Source: Azospirillum brasilense (GTDB taxonomy: Bacteria; Pseudomonadota; Alphaproteobacteria; Azospirillales; Azospirillaceae). Taken from it: 64,000 bases of DNA. The notes under the pieces are model-generated. The model had not been told where the DNA came from. It ran no database searches and worked only from the letters and a program-made list of their open reading frames with translations. Shown one piece after another: positions 49,447-58,103 of this stretch. The stretch covers positions 124,001 through 188,000 of the forward strand of contig NZ_VITH01000003.1 in NCBI RefSeq assembly GCF_007827815.1. The letters are read 5' to 3'. Within the stretch, counting starts at the first letter, position 1. The number at the start of each line of letters is the position of its first letter. The translations under genes and the position numbers were made by a program.

Positions 49447-50325
49447 TCAGCTCCCCGAGAAGGTGGTTTTCCAGGTGATCAGGCGGCGTTCGGCGGCGCG
49501 CAGCACGACGTCGAGCAGCTTGCCCATGGCACCGATGGTGATCATCCCCACCAGAACCTGATCGGTCTGGCTCATCTGCCGGGCGTCCATGATGAGGTAG
49601 CCGAGGCCCGACGAGGCGGCGATCAGCTCGGCGGCGACCACGCAGATCCAGGCCACCATCAGCCCGACGCGCAGGCCGGTCATGATGTTCGGCAGCGCCC
49701 CCGGCAAAACGACCTGGAGAATGAAGCGGCGGCGCGTCACCTCCAGCACGCGCGCCAGCTCGACATGGCGGTGGTCGGTCTGGCGGATGCCGTCGATGGT
49801 GTTGACGAGGATGGGGAAGATGGCGCCGAGGAAGATGATGTAGACCTTCCCCGCCTCGCCGATGCCGAACCACAGGATGGCCAGCGGAATCCAGGCGATC
49901 GGCGGGATCGGCTTGGTCAACTGGATGATCAGGTCGGTCAGCCGGTCCAGCGTCCGCGACAGGCCGATCCCGATGCCCAGCGGCAGGCCGACCAGAGCGG
50001 CGATGGCGAACCCCTCCAGCACGCGCAGCAGGCTGACGCCGAGGTGGCGGAACAGGTCGCCGCTGGCCGCCAGATCGACGAAGGCCTTGCCCACCCTGGT
50101 CGGCGGCGGCAGCAGGATGGGGCGGATGTAGCCCAGCGCGAACGCCGCCTGCCACGCCGCCAGCAGCGCGACGGGAAGCGCCACATACAGCGCCGCCCGG
50201 CCCAGGACCCCCGGCAGGACGCCGGCCAGGGCGCCCAGGCGGGAGCGCAGGGCTCCCGTTTTCGCCCCCGCCCTCAGCCCGGCCCGCTGCGCGGAACGCG
50301 CATCGGAAGCCAGTTCGGCGCTCAT
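49447..50325 (-). CDS. ssuC: Sulfonate-type ABC transporter permease (SsuC-like)
   Basis: A 292-residue permease with about six membrane segments. The family path is LPPPTRVGKAFVDLAASGDL, ALVGLPLGIGIGLSRTLD, PPIAWIPLAILWFGIGEAGK and the EAA-like loop (ARVLEVTRRRFILQVVLPGA). An Ala/Arg-rich cytoplasmic leader of about 45 residues precedes the first segment. The start is set at the ATG that overlaps the binding-protein stop (ATGA at 50322-50325). It is the inner-membrane channel for the substrate bound by the 50322-51299 product. Confidence 0.92.
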   Translation of the reverse strand: MSAELASDARSAQRAGLRAGAKTGALRSRLGALAGVLPGVLGRAALYVALPVALLAAWQAAFALGYIRPILLPPPTRVGKAFVDLAASGDLFRHLGVSLLRVLEGFAIAALVGLPLGIGIGLSRTLDRLTDLIIQLTKPIPPIAWIPLAILWFGIGEAGKVYIIFLGAIFPILVNTIDGIRQTDHRHVELARVLEVTRRRFILQVVLPGALPNIMTGLRVGLMVAWICVVAAELIAASSGLGYLIMDARQMSQTDQVLVGMITIGAMGKLLDVVLRAAERRLITWKTTFSGS

Positions 50326-51299
50326 TTCAGCCCCGCCTCGTCCGCCGGCTTGCGGTTGAAGAAGGCGTCCACGTCCACCGCGGTCTTGATCAGGCCGTGG
50401 GCGCGCATGAACTGCTCGGTCTTCTTGACCTCGGCCACGTCGTCGTCGTGGATGGCCGGGTCGTAGTTCATCCGCTGCAGGACCTGGACCAGCAGGTCGG
50501 GGGCCAAATTGACGTCGCCGCTGATGAGCTCGGCGGCCTCCTTCGGGTTGGCGGTGATGAATTCCGACGCGCGCTTGTACGCCGTCAGCAGCGCCTTCGC
50601 CTGCTCGGGCCGGTTCTTGAGGAAGCCGTTGTCGGCGACGATCAGCAGCAGGCCCTTCTTGATGCCGGTGCCGTCGGCCAGCACGCGGACCGCCTTCTGC
50701 GATTCGAAGCGGGTCAGGATCGGCTCCCACACCGCGCCGGCGTCGATGGTGCCGGCGACGATGGCCGGCGGGATCTCCGCCACCGGCAGGTTGATCAGCT
50801 CGACGTCGTTGAGCGTCAGGCCGCCCTGCTCCAGCACCAGCGCCAGCAGATGGTGGGCGTAGGACCCCTTGGTCACCGCCACCTTCCTGCCCTTCAGCTC
50901 CTTGGGCGAGGCGATGGGGGAGTCGCCGCCGACGACGACCGCCAAGCTCTTCGGACCGTCCGAGGTCAGGGCGATGGCGCTGGTGTCCAGCCCCGCCGCC
51001 TTGCCGACCAGCGCCGGCGTGTCACCGACGAAGCCCACATCCTGCTGCCCGGCGGCGAAGGATTCGTTGATCGGCGGACCGGCGGGGAAGAGCGACCATT
51101 TGACGGCGGCGTTCGGCGCCACCTTGGCCAGTTCCTCGTCCAGCCACTTCTTCTGTTTGGCGACGAACAGGGGCGCATAGAGGGGAAAGGGCTGCGCGGC
51201 GATGCGCAGATCGTCGGCGGCGGAGGTGGTGGCGGTTCCGGCCAGCCCGAGGCCGATGGCGGCCGCGACGGCCAAGGCGACAAATCTGGAAACGGCCAT
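50322..51299 (-). CDS. ssuA: Sulfonate-type ABC transporter binding protein (SsuA-like)
   Basis: A 325-residue periplasmic protein with a signal peptide (about 1-27, ending TTSAA). Features of SsuA are PLYAPLFVAKQKKWLDEELA, NESFAAGQQDVGFVGDTPAL, LKGRKVAVTKGSYAHHLLAL and IVAGTIDAGAVWEPILTRFE. It captures an alkanesulfonate or similar anion. It is the first gene of a four-gene minus-strand operon with permease, ATPase and dioxygenase. The AT-rich control region upstream is shared with a divergent dioxygenase gene. Confidence 0.9.
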   Translation of the reverse strand: MAVSRFVALAVAAAIGLGLAGTATTSAADDLRIAAQPFPLYAPLFVAKQKKWLDEELAKVAPNAAVKWSLFPAGPPINESFAAGQQDVGFVGDTPALVGKAAGLDTSAIALTSDGPKSLAVVVGGDSPIASPKELKGRKVAVTKGSYAHHLLALVLEQGGLTLNDVELINLPVAEIPPAIVAGTIDAGAVWEPILTRFESQKAVRVLADGTGIKKGLLLIVADNGFLKNRPEQAKALLTAYKRASEFITANPKEAAELISGDVNLAPDLLVQVLQRMNYDPAIHDDDVAEVKKTEQFMRAHGLIKTAVDVDAFFNRKPADEAGLK

Positions 51300-51380
51300 G
51301 GTCGGTACCTCGCTTCATGCTCGGGTTTTGGGATCGGGGTCCGCTGGCCGGGTCGCGCGTCGCCGTTACCAGGACCCTCC

Positions 51381-51437
51381 GATTTCCCTATTCACATTGT
51401 GGTTGTTCCTATTTCATTTAACACACATTGGTGTCAA
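51381..51437 (-). promoter_or_regulatory. Candidate ssuA promoter and regulator site
   Basis: On the minus strand a full-consensus -35 TTGACA (51437-51432) is followed after 16-18 bases by an A/T-rich stretch around 51410-51416 that could serve as -10. AACAC-N5-GGTGT lies across the -35. Just downstream, GATTTCCCTATT (plus strand 51381-51392) resembles blocks ahead of the other two sulfur operons. Confidence 0.4.
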
Positions 51438-51466
51438 GCCACCCCGGCAATGACGCGGTAATTTTT

Positions 51467-51522
51467 GTGCAATTTTTCCGATTAGGTGCAAATTTTCTCG
51501 TTGATTGATCTATATCAACGAG
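51467..51522 (+). promoter_or_regulatory. Direct repeats and dyad upstream of the third dioxygenase gene
   Basis: GTGCAATTTTTCC (51467-51479) is repeated as GTGCAAATTTTCTC (51486-51499), 19 bases apart. It runs into a perfect 9-base inverted repeat CTCGTTGAT-N8-ATCAACGAG (51497-51522). These are likely sites for an activator or repressor of the gene starting at 51603. Confidence 0.45.
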
Positions 51523-51602
51523 GAAAGTTTATTTGTCTATCTGAATTATGGATTATTCACGGTGGGCACTCCGCTCCGCTGCCTTGGCCGAAGGACGATC
51601 CA

Positions 51603-52472
51603 ATGACGACGAAGTCCCCTCATGCCGACGGCTTCCGCCGCTTCACGCTGACGCCCTACAACCCCTTCATCGGCGCCGTGGTGGACGGAATCGACCTCGG
51701 GGAGACCACCGGCGAGGAGGTCCGCGCCGACCTGCGCCGGGCGCTGGCCGAGTATGGCGTGCTGTTCTTCCGCGGCCAGACGCTGCCCCCGGAGCGGCAG
51801 GTCGATGTCGCCCGGATCTTCGGCGATCCCGACAAGGCCAAGGCCTATTTCAAGCGCCACGACTCGAACCGGCTCGTCGAGCTGATCGAGTTCACGCCGG
51901 GGCAACCGGGCTACGGCACCGATCAATGGCATGCCGACATCACCTTTTCCGCCAACCCGCCCACCGGCACGGTCCTGCACGCGCGCGACGTGCCGTCCGT
52001 CGGCGGCGACACCGCCTGGGCCAGCGGAACCTACGTCTACGACCGCCTCGACCCGGCCTTGCGCGCCTATCTGGAAACACTGGAGGCGGTGCACAGCATC
52101 GAGCACAGCGGCTGGCCCGAGTGGTTCCGCACCCAGCCCAACGGGGAGGAACTGTACCGTCAGGCCCGCGCCGAGCATCTGCCGGTGGCGCACAAGGTCG
52201 TCCAGACCCATCCGGTCACGGGCCGCAAGCTGGTCTATGTCAGCCCGAACTTCACCCTGCGCATCCGCGGCCTGTCGCGCCAGCAGAGCGACGCGCTGCT
52301 AACCTTCCTGTTCGGGCTGTTCGAGAAGCCCGAAGCCCAGGCGCGCTGGCGCTGGCGGAACGGCGACGTGGCGATCTGGGACAACCGCGCCACCGTCCAT
52401 TACGCGGTGACCGACTACACCGGGTACCGCCTGCTCCACCGGGTCACCTTCGGCGAGGACAAGGCCTTCTGA
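51603..52472 (+). CDS. TauD/TfdA-type Fe(II)/2-oxoglutarate dioxygenase (third copy)
   Basis: A 289-residue dioxygenase with His110 and Asp112 (DQWHADITFSANPP), a distal His in NRATVHYAVTDY and Arg in LLHRVTFGE. The N-terminal PFIGAVVDGIDLGE and YGVLFFRGQTLPPERQ are family-like. It is more diverged from E. coli TauD than the copy at 56964, so another sulfonate or sulfate-ester substrate is likely. Monocistronic, it is divergent from ssuA and followed by the tauA promoter. ATG 51603 has AAGGACG upstream; a longer frame to 51486 lacks similarity. Confidence 0.87.
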   Translation: MTTKSPHADGFRRFTLTPYNPFIGAVVDGIDLGETTGEEVRADLRRALAEYGVLFFRGQTLPPERQVDVARIFGDPDKAKAYFKRHDSNRLVELIEFTPGQPGYGTDQWHADITFSANPPTGTVLHARDVPSVGGDTAWASGTYVYDRLDPALRAYLETLEAVHSIEHSGWPEWFRTQPNGEELYRQARAEHLPVAHKVVQTHPVTGRKLVYVSPNFTLRIRGLSRQQSDALLTFLFGLFEKPEAQARWRWRNGDVAIWDNRATVHYAVTDYTGYRLLHRVTFGEDKAF

Positions 52473-52578
52473 GCGTCGGTTTTGACGTCCCGGAAGGGAA
52501 ATCGGCATTCCCTCCATCCCGGCCATATTTAACATATTATTATTGCTTTATATGAAAAAATAATACATGCATGATCGC

Positions 52579-52608
52579 TTGTGGTGTTGCTTATTTCCCT
52601 TCTAAATA
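52579..52608 (+). promoter_or_regulatory. Candidate tauA promoter
   Basis: -35 TTGTGG (52579-52584) and -10 TAAATA (52603-52608) are 18 bases apart. The spacer carries TTATTTCCCTTCTAA (52591-52605), like the blocks ahead of the other sulfur operons. The surrounding 52500-52620 is strongly AT-rich. Confidence 0.45.
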
Positions 52609-52671
52609 TGTAGAGTTTCTTTACCGGCGGACGACCGCGCCGCCGGGTGAAGACGGGGGAGATAAGCCACC

Positions 52672-53673
52672 ATGAAGCCGTTCCTGCCTTCCATCGCCCT
52701 GCTCGCGCTGGCCACCCTGGCGCCCTTCTCCGCCGAGGCCGCCGGCAAGGTCGTCGTGGCCTACCAGACCGACGCGTTGCCGTCGTCGGTGGCCATCGCC
52801 AACGGGGACTTCGCCAAGGCGACTGGCGCCGAGATCGATTTCCGCAAGTTCAATTCGGGCGCCGACATCTTCGCCGCCATCGCGTCGGGCGACGTCCAGG
52901 TCGGCTATGTCGGCTCAAGCCCCTTCGCCGCCGCGGTCAGCCGCGGGCTGGACGTGAAGGCCTTCTACCTCGCCAGCGCCTCCGGCACGGACGAGGCGCT
53001 GGTGGTCCGCAACGGCTCCGGAATCGAGACGCCCGCCCACCTGAAGGGCAAGAAGCTGGCCGCCGCCCCGGTCTCGACCGACCATTACCAGCTCCTCGCC
53101 GTGCTGAAGCAGGAGAAGCTGAGCGAGCGCGACGCCCAGGTCTTCGCCATCCCACAGCCCGACATCGTCGCGGCCTGGAACCGCGGCGACCTGGACGGCG
53201 CCTTCGTCTGGGACCCGGCGCTGACCGAGCTGAAGAAGACCGGCAAGGTCCTGCTGACCTCCCGGCAGGTCGCCGACCGCGGCGCCCCGACCTTCACCGC
53301 CTGGGTCGCCACCGCCACCTTCGCCAAGGAGAACCCGGCCTTCCTGAAGAGCTTCGCCGGGGTGGTGGAGCGCTACAGCGTCTCCTTCCGCGACGACAAG
53401 GCCGCTTGGGGGCCGGACTCGCCGAACGCCAAAACGCTGGCCGGGCTTCTCGGCGGCACGCCGTCCGATCAGGCGGCGGCGCTGAACAACCTGTCGCTGA
53501 TCCCGGCCAAGCAGCAGGCCACCAAGGACTGGCTGGACGGCGGCGAGAACAGCGGCACCGCCCGAATCCTGAAGGAAACCGCCGAGTTCCTGAAGGAGCA
53601 GAAGAAGGTCTCCACCGTGCTGCCCAGCTACGGCGGCTTCGTCACGGCGGATTACGTCAAGGCGCTGCCCTGA
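52672..53673 (+). CDS. tauA: Taurine ABC transporter binding protein
   Basis: A 333-residue periplasmic protein with a signal peptide (about 1-24, ending SAEAA). It tracks E. coli TauA as I recall it: [89 protein letters not shown] and the closing [20 protein letters not shown]. It binds taurine or a close aminosulfonate. It heads a tauA-tauB-tauC-betC-tauD series with its own AT-rich promoter. GGGGGAGA precedes the ATG. Confidence 0.93.
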   Translation: MKPFLPSIALLALATLAPFSAEAAGKVVVAYQTDALPSSVAIANGDFAKATGAEIDFRKFNSGADIFAAIASGDVQVGYVGSSPFAAAVSRGLDVKAFYLASASGTDEALVVRNGSGIETPAHLKGKKLAAAPVSTDHYQLLAVLKQEKLSERDAQVFAIPQPDIVAAWNRGDLDGAFVWDPALTELKKTGKVLLTSRQVADRGAPTFTAWVATATFAKENPAFLKSFAGVVERYSVSFRDDKAAWGPDSPNAKTLAGLLGGTPSDQAAALNNLSLIPAKQQATKDWLDGGENSGTARILKETAEFLKEQKKVSTVLPSYGGFVTADYVKALP

Positions 53674-53698
53674 CGCGCGGCCGGACGGGAGGCGCGCC

Positions 53699-54502
53699 AT
53701 GCTTCGGGTGCAGAACGCCAGCGTGTTCTTTCCAGGCCGTGACGGCGGGACGATCCACGCGCTGGACCGCGCGTCGCTGGACATCGACGCCAACAGCATC
53801 GTCGTCGCGCTGGGCGCGTCGGGCTGCGGCAAGTCCACGCTGCTGAACGCCATCGCCGGCTTCCTTCCCCTGTCGGACGGCAGCATCACGCTGGACGGCC
53901 GGCCGGTGGAGCGCCCCGGCGCCGACCGCGGCGTGGTGTTCCAGAAGGACACGCTGCTGCCCTGGAAGAGCGTGCTGGACAATGTGGCGCTCGGCCTGGA
54001 TTTCGCCGGCCTTCCCTTGCGGGAACGGCGGGACCGCGCCGCCGAGCTGTTGCGCCTCGTCGGGCTGGAGGGCTTCGCCAAGGCCGCCCCGCACGAGCTG
54101 TCCGGCGGGATGCGCCAGCGCGTCGGCATCGCCCGCGCGCTGGCCACCGACCCGAAGATCCTGCTGATGGACGAACCGTTCGGCGCGCTCGACAGCCTGA
54201 CGCGGGAGCAGATGCAGGAGCTGCTGGTCGACGTCTGGGCGCGCACCGGCAAGCGCATCTTCTTCATCACCCACTCCATCGAGGAGGCGCTGTTCCTCGG
54301 CACGACGGTGGTGGTGATGTCGCCGCGCCCCGGCCGGATCGTCGCCCGCTTCGACCTCGACTTCGTCCGGCGCTTCGCCGCCGAACGGGACGTGCGCGCC
54401 ATCCTGTCCGACCCGGAATTCGGCGATCTGCACAACCGGATCCGCGACCTCGTCCACCGTCCGCATCACGCGGCGGTCCACCGCGGGGAGACGCTGCAAT
54501 GA
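53699..54502 (+). CDS. tauB: Taurine ABC transporter ATP-binding protein
   Basis: A 267-residue ATPase: Walker [30 protein letters not shown], signature LSGGMRQR, Walker [16 protein letters not shown] and [21 protein letters not shown]. The order and the DTLLPW motif are typical of TauB. GGGAGG lies before the ATG. Its stop overlaps the tauC start by four bases (ATGA). Confidence 0.93.
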   Translation: MLRVQNASVFFPGRDGGTIHALDRASLDIDANSIVVALGASGCGKSTLLNAIAGFLPLSDGSITLDGRPVERPGADRGVVFQKDTLLPWKSVLDNVALGLDFAGLPLRERRDRAAELLRLVGLEGFAKAAPHELSGGMRQRVGIARALATDPKILLMDEPFGALDSLTREQMQELLVDVWARTGKRIFFITHSIEEALFLGTTVVVMSPRPGRIVARFDLDFVRRFAAERDVRAILSDPEFGDLHNRIRDLVHRPHHAAVHRGETLQ

Positions 54503-55353
54503 CCGACGCCGCCCGCACGACCACCGCTCCCCTGGCCGAGCCCGCCGCCCGGCCCCGGACCGTCGCCCTGCGGCCCTTCGGGCTGGACGGCGCGCGGACC
54601 GGTCCGATCAGCGCGGTCACTGGGTTTCTGCTCATCGCCATGTGGTTCCTGGTGTCGCATTACAGGCTGGTGACGCCGCTGTTCCTGCCAGCACCAGGGG
54701 AGGTGGCCGCCCAGTTCATCGCCATCCTGGAGGACGGCTACGCCGGCGCCACGCTTGGGGAGCATGTGTCGGCCAGCCTGCTGCGCATCCTCACCGCGGC
54801 GCTGATCGCGGCGTCGCTCGGCATCCCGCTGGGGCTGGCGATGGGGCTGAACCGCTGGGCCAAGGGCGTCCTCGACACGCCCATCGAGTTTTACTGGCCG
54901 CTGCCGCCGCTGGCCTATCTGCCGCTGATGATCATCTGGCTGGGCATCGGGGAGGTGTCGAAGATCGCCCTGCTCACCCTGGCGATGTTCGCCCCGATCT
55001 GCCTGTCGGCGCAGGCCGGCTTGCGGTCGCTGCCCATCGAGCGGGTCAACGCCGCGCTGTCGCTGGGGGCCACGCGCTGGCAGCTCTTCCGCGCCATCGT
55101 GCTGCCCAGCGCCCTGCCGGAGATCCTGACCGGCCTGCGCATCGCCATCGGCGTCGGCTGGAGCACGCTGGTCGCCGCGGAGCTGATCGCGGCGACACGC
55201 GGCATCGGCTTCATGATCATGTCCGCCTCGCATTTCCTGGCCACCGACGTGGTGTTCGTCGGCATCGGCATCATCGCCGCCTGGGCCTTCGCCTTCTCCT
55301 ACGGGATGCACCTGCTGGAATCCTGGCTGGTGCCCTGGAAGGGCAAGACCTGA
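54499..55353 (+). CDS. tauC: Taurine ABC transporter permease
   Basis: A 284-residue permease with about six membrane segments. TauC-like stretches are [60 protein letters not shown] and the EAA-like [20 protein letters not shown]. It partners TauA and TauB. The N-terminal 45 residues are polar and Pro/Ala-rich before the first segment. The sulfatase gene follows after 28 bases. Confidence 0.93.
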   Translation: MTDAARTTTAPLAEPAARPRTVALRPFGLDGARTGPISAVTGFLLIAMWFLVSHYRLVTPLFLPAPGEVAAQFIAILEDGYAGATLGEHVSASLLRILTAALIAASLGIPLGLAMGLNRWAKGVLDTPIEFYWPLPPLAYLPLMIIWLGIGEVSKIALLTLAMFAPICLSAQAGLRSLPIERVNAALSLGATRWQLFRAIVLPSALPEILTGLRIAIGVGWSTLVAAELIAATRGIGFMIMSASHFLATDVVFVGIGIIAAWAFAFSYGMHLLESWLVPWKGKT

Positions 55354-55381
55354 CGCTTTCCCGAACCGGAGTGCTTTCGCC

Positions 55382-56926
55382 GTGTCGCGGCCCCCCAACA
55401 TCCTGTTCATCATGGCCGACCAGATGGCGGCCCCCGCCCTGCCCTTCCACGGTCATCCGGTCGTCAAGACGCCGAACCTGTCGCGGCTGGCCGCGGATGG
55501 CGTGGTGTTCGACAACGCCTACTGCAACTACCCGCTCTGCGCGCCGTCGCGCTTCGCGCTGCTGTCGGGGCGGCTGCCCTCGGCCATCGGCGCCTTCGAC
55601 AACGCGGCGGAGTTCGCCTCCTCCGTGCCGACCTTCGTGCATTACGCCCGCGCCGCCGGTTACCGCACCTGCCTGTCGGGCAAGATGCATTTCGTCGGCG
55701 CCGACCAGCTCCACGGCTTTGAGGAGCGGCTGACCACCGACGTCTATCCCGCCGATTTCGGCTGGACGCCGGATTGGGGGAACGGAGCGCTGGCCTACGA
55801 CTGGTCGCATCACATGGCGAGCGTGGTCGAGGCCGGCCCCTGCCACCGCAGCCTGCAGATCGACTTCGACGAAGAGTCCGCCCATCAGGCGGTGCAGAAG
55901 ATCTACGATTACGGCCGCACCGGAGACGAGGCGCCCTTCCTCCTGGCGGTGTCCTTCACCCACCCGCACGACCCCTTCAACTGCCTGCCGGAGCACTGGG
56001 ACCTCTACGACCACGCGGCGATCGACCTGCCCTCGGTGCCGCCCATCCCGCCGGAGCGGCTCGATCCGCACAGCCGGCGGCTCCATTATATGGACGGGCT
56101 GCACCGCTACGACCTGACGGAGGAGCGGGTGCGCACCGCCCGCCACGCCTATTACGGCTCCATCAGCTATGTGGACGAGCTGGTCGGGCGCCTGCTGACC
56201 GCGCTGGAGCGGGCTGGGCTGGCCGAAGACACCATCATCGTCTTCACCGGCGACCATGGCGAGATGCTGGGCGAGCGGGGCATGTGGTACAAGATGACCT
56301 TCTTCGAATGGTCGTCCCGCGTGCCGCTGCTGGTCCACGCTCCGCGACGCTGGGCGGCGCGCCGGGTGTCGGCCCCGGTGTCGCACGTCGATCTGTTCCC
56401 CACCATCCTCGACCTGCTCGATGGCCGGGCGCCGCTGCCGGTCGACCCGTTCGACGGCGAAAGCCTGCTGCCCCTGCTGGCCGGTTCGGCGCGCGGCGCC
56501 GGCCGCACCATCTTCGCGGAGTATCTGGGGGAAGGGACGCTGAACCCCGCCTTCATGGTGCGGCGCGGCCGCTACAAATACATCGCCTGCGACGGCGACC
56601 CGCCGCAGCTCTACGATCTGGAGGCCGACCCGAAGGAGCTGGTCAACCGCGCCGGCGCGCGCGATCTCGCCGCCATCGAGGCCGATCTGGCCGCGTCCGT
56701 CGCCCGGCGCTGGAACGCGCCGGCCCTGCGCCGGGCGGTGATCGAGAGCCAGAACCGGCGGCTGTTCGTCCACAAGGTGCTGCTGACCGGTCGTCACACC
56801 CCCTGGGATTTCCAGCCCCACCGCAGCGCCGCCACCTCCTACGTCCGCAATTTCGGGGTCGCCGAGGACACGCTGAAGGCGCTGGCCCGCCTGCCGGCGG
56901 TCGAGCCGGTGCCGCCCGACGCCTGA
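55382..56926 (+). CDS. betC: Choline sulfatase
   Basis: A 514-residue type I sulfatase. The formylglycine signature is Cys-Ala-Pro-Ser-Arg in YPLCAPSRFALLSGR, with the metal/active-site stretches NILFIMADQ, SGKMHFVG and FTGDHGEMLGERGMW. Close similarity to choline sulfatase BetC runs throughout (DQLHGFEERLTTDVYPADFG; SFTHPHDPFN; ISYVDELVG; a C-terminal PWDFQPHRSA). It hydrolyses choline-O-sulfate, or a similar ester, to choline and sulfate. The GTG start follows a CCGGAGTG element. Placed inside the tau operon with no betaine genes in the window, it seems used for sulfur supply rather than osmoprotection. Confidence 0.9.
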   Translation: MSRPPNILFIMADQMAAPALPFHGHPVVKTPNLSRLAADGVVFDNAYCNYPLCAPSRFALLSGRLPSAIGAFDNAAEFASSVPTFVHYARAAGYRTCLSGKMHFVGADQLHGFEERLTTDVYPADFGWTPDWGNGALAYDWSHHMASVVEAGPCHRSLQIDFDEESAHQAVQKIYDYGRTGDEAPFLLAVSFTHPHDPFNCLPEHWDLYDHAAIDLPSVPPIPPERLDPHSRRLHYMDGLHRYDLTEERVRTARHAYYGSISYVDELVGRLLTALERAGLAEDTIIVFTGDHGEMLGERGMWYKMTFFEWSSRVPLLVHAPRRWAARRVSAPVSHVDLFPTILDLLDGRAPLPVDPFDGESLLPLLAGSARGAGRTIFAEYLGEGTLNPAFMVRRGRYKYIACDGDPPQLYDLEADPKELVNRAGARDLAAIEADLAASVARRWNAPALRRAVIESQNRRLFVHKVLLTGRHTPWDFQPHRSAATSYVRNFGVAEDTLKALARLPAVEPVPPDA

Positions 56927-56963
56927 TTCCTCTTCTCCCACTTCTGCCATCCGGGGAACCGCC

Positions 56964-57821
56964 ATGCCCGACATCTCTCTGCCCAGCCTGTCCATCACTC
57001 CCGTCAGCCCGGCCATCGGCGCGCGGGTTGAGGGGCTGGACCTCACCAACCCGCTGAGCGACGCGGAGGCCGCCGCGCTGGAGCGCGCTCTGGTCACCCA
57101 TCAGGTGCTGTTCTTCGAGAACCAGCCCCTGACGCCCGCGGCCCAGCGCGCCTTCGCCGCCCGCTTCGGCAGCCTGCACGTCCACCCCGTCTATCCCAAC
57201 GTGCCCGAGCAGCCGGAGATCATGGTGCTCGACACCGGGCCGCACAACGTGACGGACAACGACGTCTGGCACACCGACGTGACCTGCATCGAGACGCCGC
57301 CGGCCATCGTGGCGCTGTCGGGCAAGCGGATCCCGCCCAACGGCGGCGACACCGTGTGGGCCAGCAACATCGCCGCCTACAACGGCCTGTCGGAACCGCT
57401 GCGCCGCCTGCTCGACCCGCTGACCGCGCTGCACGACTTCACCAAATCCTTCCCCGAATGGCGGCACAACGGCGATCCGGAAACGCACGCCCGCTGGCGC
57501 GCGGCCCGCGACCGCCACCCGCCGGTGACCCACCCGGTGGTCCGCGTCCATCCGGTGAGCGGCGCCAAGGCGCTGTTCGTGAACGAGAACTTCACCGCAC
57601 GCATCGTCGGGCTGAGCGACCGCGAGAGCGCGGCCATCCTCGACCTGCTGTTCGACCACATCAGCCGCCCGGAATTCACCGTGCGCTGGCGGTGGAAGGC
57701 CGACGACCTCGTGCTGTGGGACAACCGCTCCACCCAGCATTACGCGGTGAACGATTATCTGCCGCACAGCCGCCTGATGCACCGCGCCACCGTTCTGGGC
57801 GACCGGCCCGTCGGACCCTGA
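56964..57821 (+). CDS. tauD: Taurine dioxygenase
   Basis: A 285-residue Fe(II)/2-oxoglutarate enzyme, the closest of the four copies to E. coli TauD. It shows SITPVSPAIGARVEGLDLTN, GSLHVHPVYPN with the taurine-contacting His, His103 and Asp105 (NDVWHTDVTCIETPP), RVHPVSGAKALFVNENFT, and the C-terminal NRSTQHYAVNDYLP and LMHRATVLGDRP with the Fe-binding His and the sulfonate/oxoglutarate Arg. It converts taurine to aminoacetaldehyde and sulfite. It ends the tauABC-betC-tauD series, 37 bases after betC. Confidence 0.93.
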   Translation: MPDISLPSLSITPVSPAIGARVEGLDLTNPLSDAEAAALERALVTHQVLFFENQPLTPAAQRAFAARFGSLHVHPVYPNVPEQPEIMVLDTGPHNVTDNDVWHTDVTCIETPPAIVALSGKRIPPNGGDTVWASNIAAYNGLSEPLRRLLDPLTALHDFTKSFPEWRHNGDPETHARWRAARDRHPPVTHPVVRVHPVSGAKALFVNENFTARIVGLSDRESAAILDLLFDHISRPEFTVRWRWKADDLVLWDNRSTQHYAVNDYLPHSRLMHRATVLGDRPVGP

Positions 57822-58033
57822 GCGCCGGCCTGGATGGCAAGAGGCATGGCGGTCATCGAAGCTGCGCCGAGCCGGCGGCGATCCGAGGCCGGTGCCGCTT
57901 AAAGGCAACCGGACCGGAAAAGCGCGGTTCTCGGCGCATGGCGGAAGCGACCCGGAGGGTCTGAACCGTCGAAGAGTCCGAACGGATTGCCTCGAATTCG
58001 CGGTGATCTTTTCGGCGCCATCGCCACCGCCCG

Positions 58034-58064
58034 TTGACGCGTCCCGTCCGGCTCGCGCTAGGCT
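58034..58064 (+). promoter_or_regulatory. Alphaproteobacterial sigma-70 promoter
   Basis: TTGACGC (58034-58040) and GCTAGGCT (58057-58064) are separated by 16 bases. This matches the TTGACGS / GCTANAWC pattern known from Caulobacter housekeeping promoters. The next ATG is at 58104. Confidence 0.55.
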
Positions 58065-58103
58065 TGCCGAAACCACGGCTTGGCAGCGAAACGGGACAAC
58101 AGC

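Larger units (their letters stand above)
51300..51602. other. 303-base AT-rich divergent promoter region
   Basis: It lies between ssuA (minus) and the third dioxygenase gene (plus) and contains no gene. The left half has the ssuA promoter features (51381-51437); the right half has direct repeats and a dyad (51467-51522). The composition drop against the flanking genes is sharp. Confidence 0.6.
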
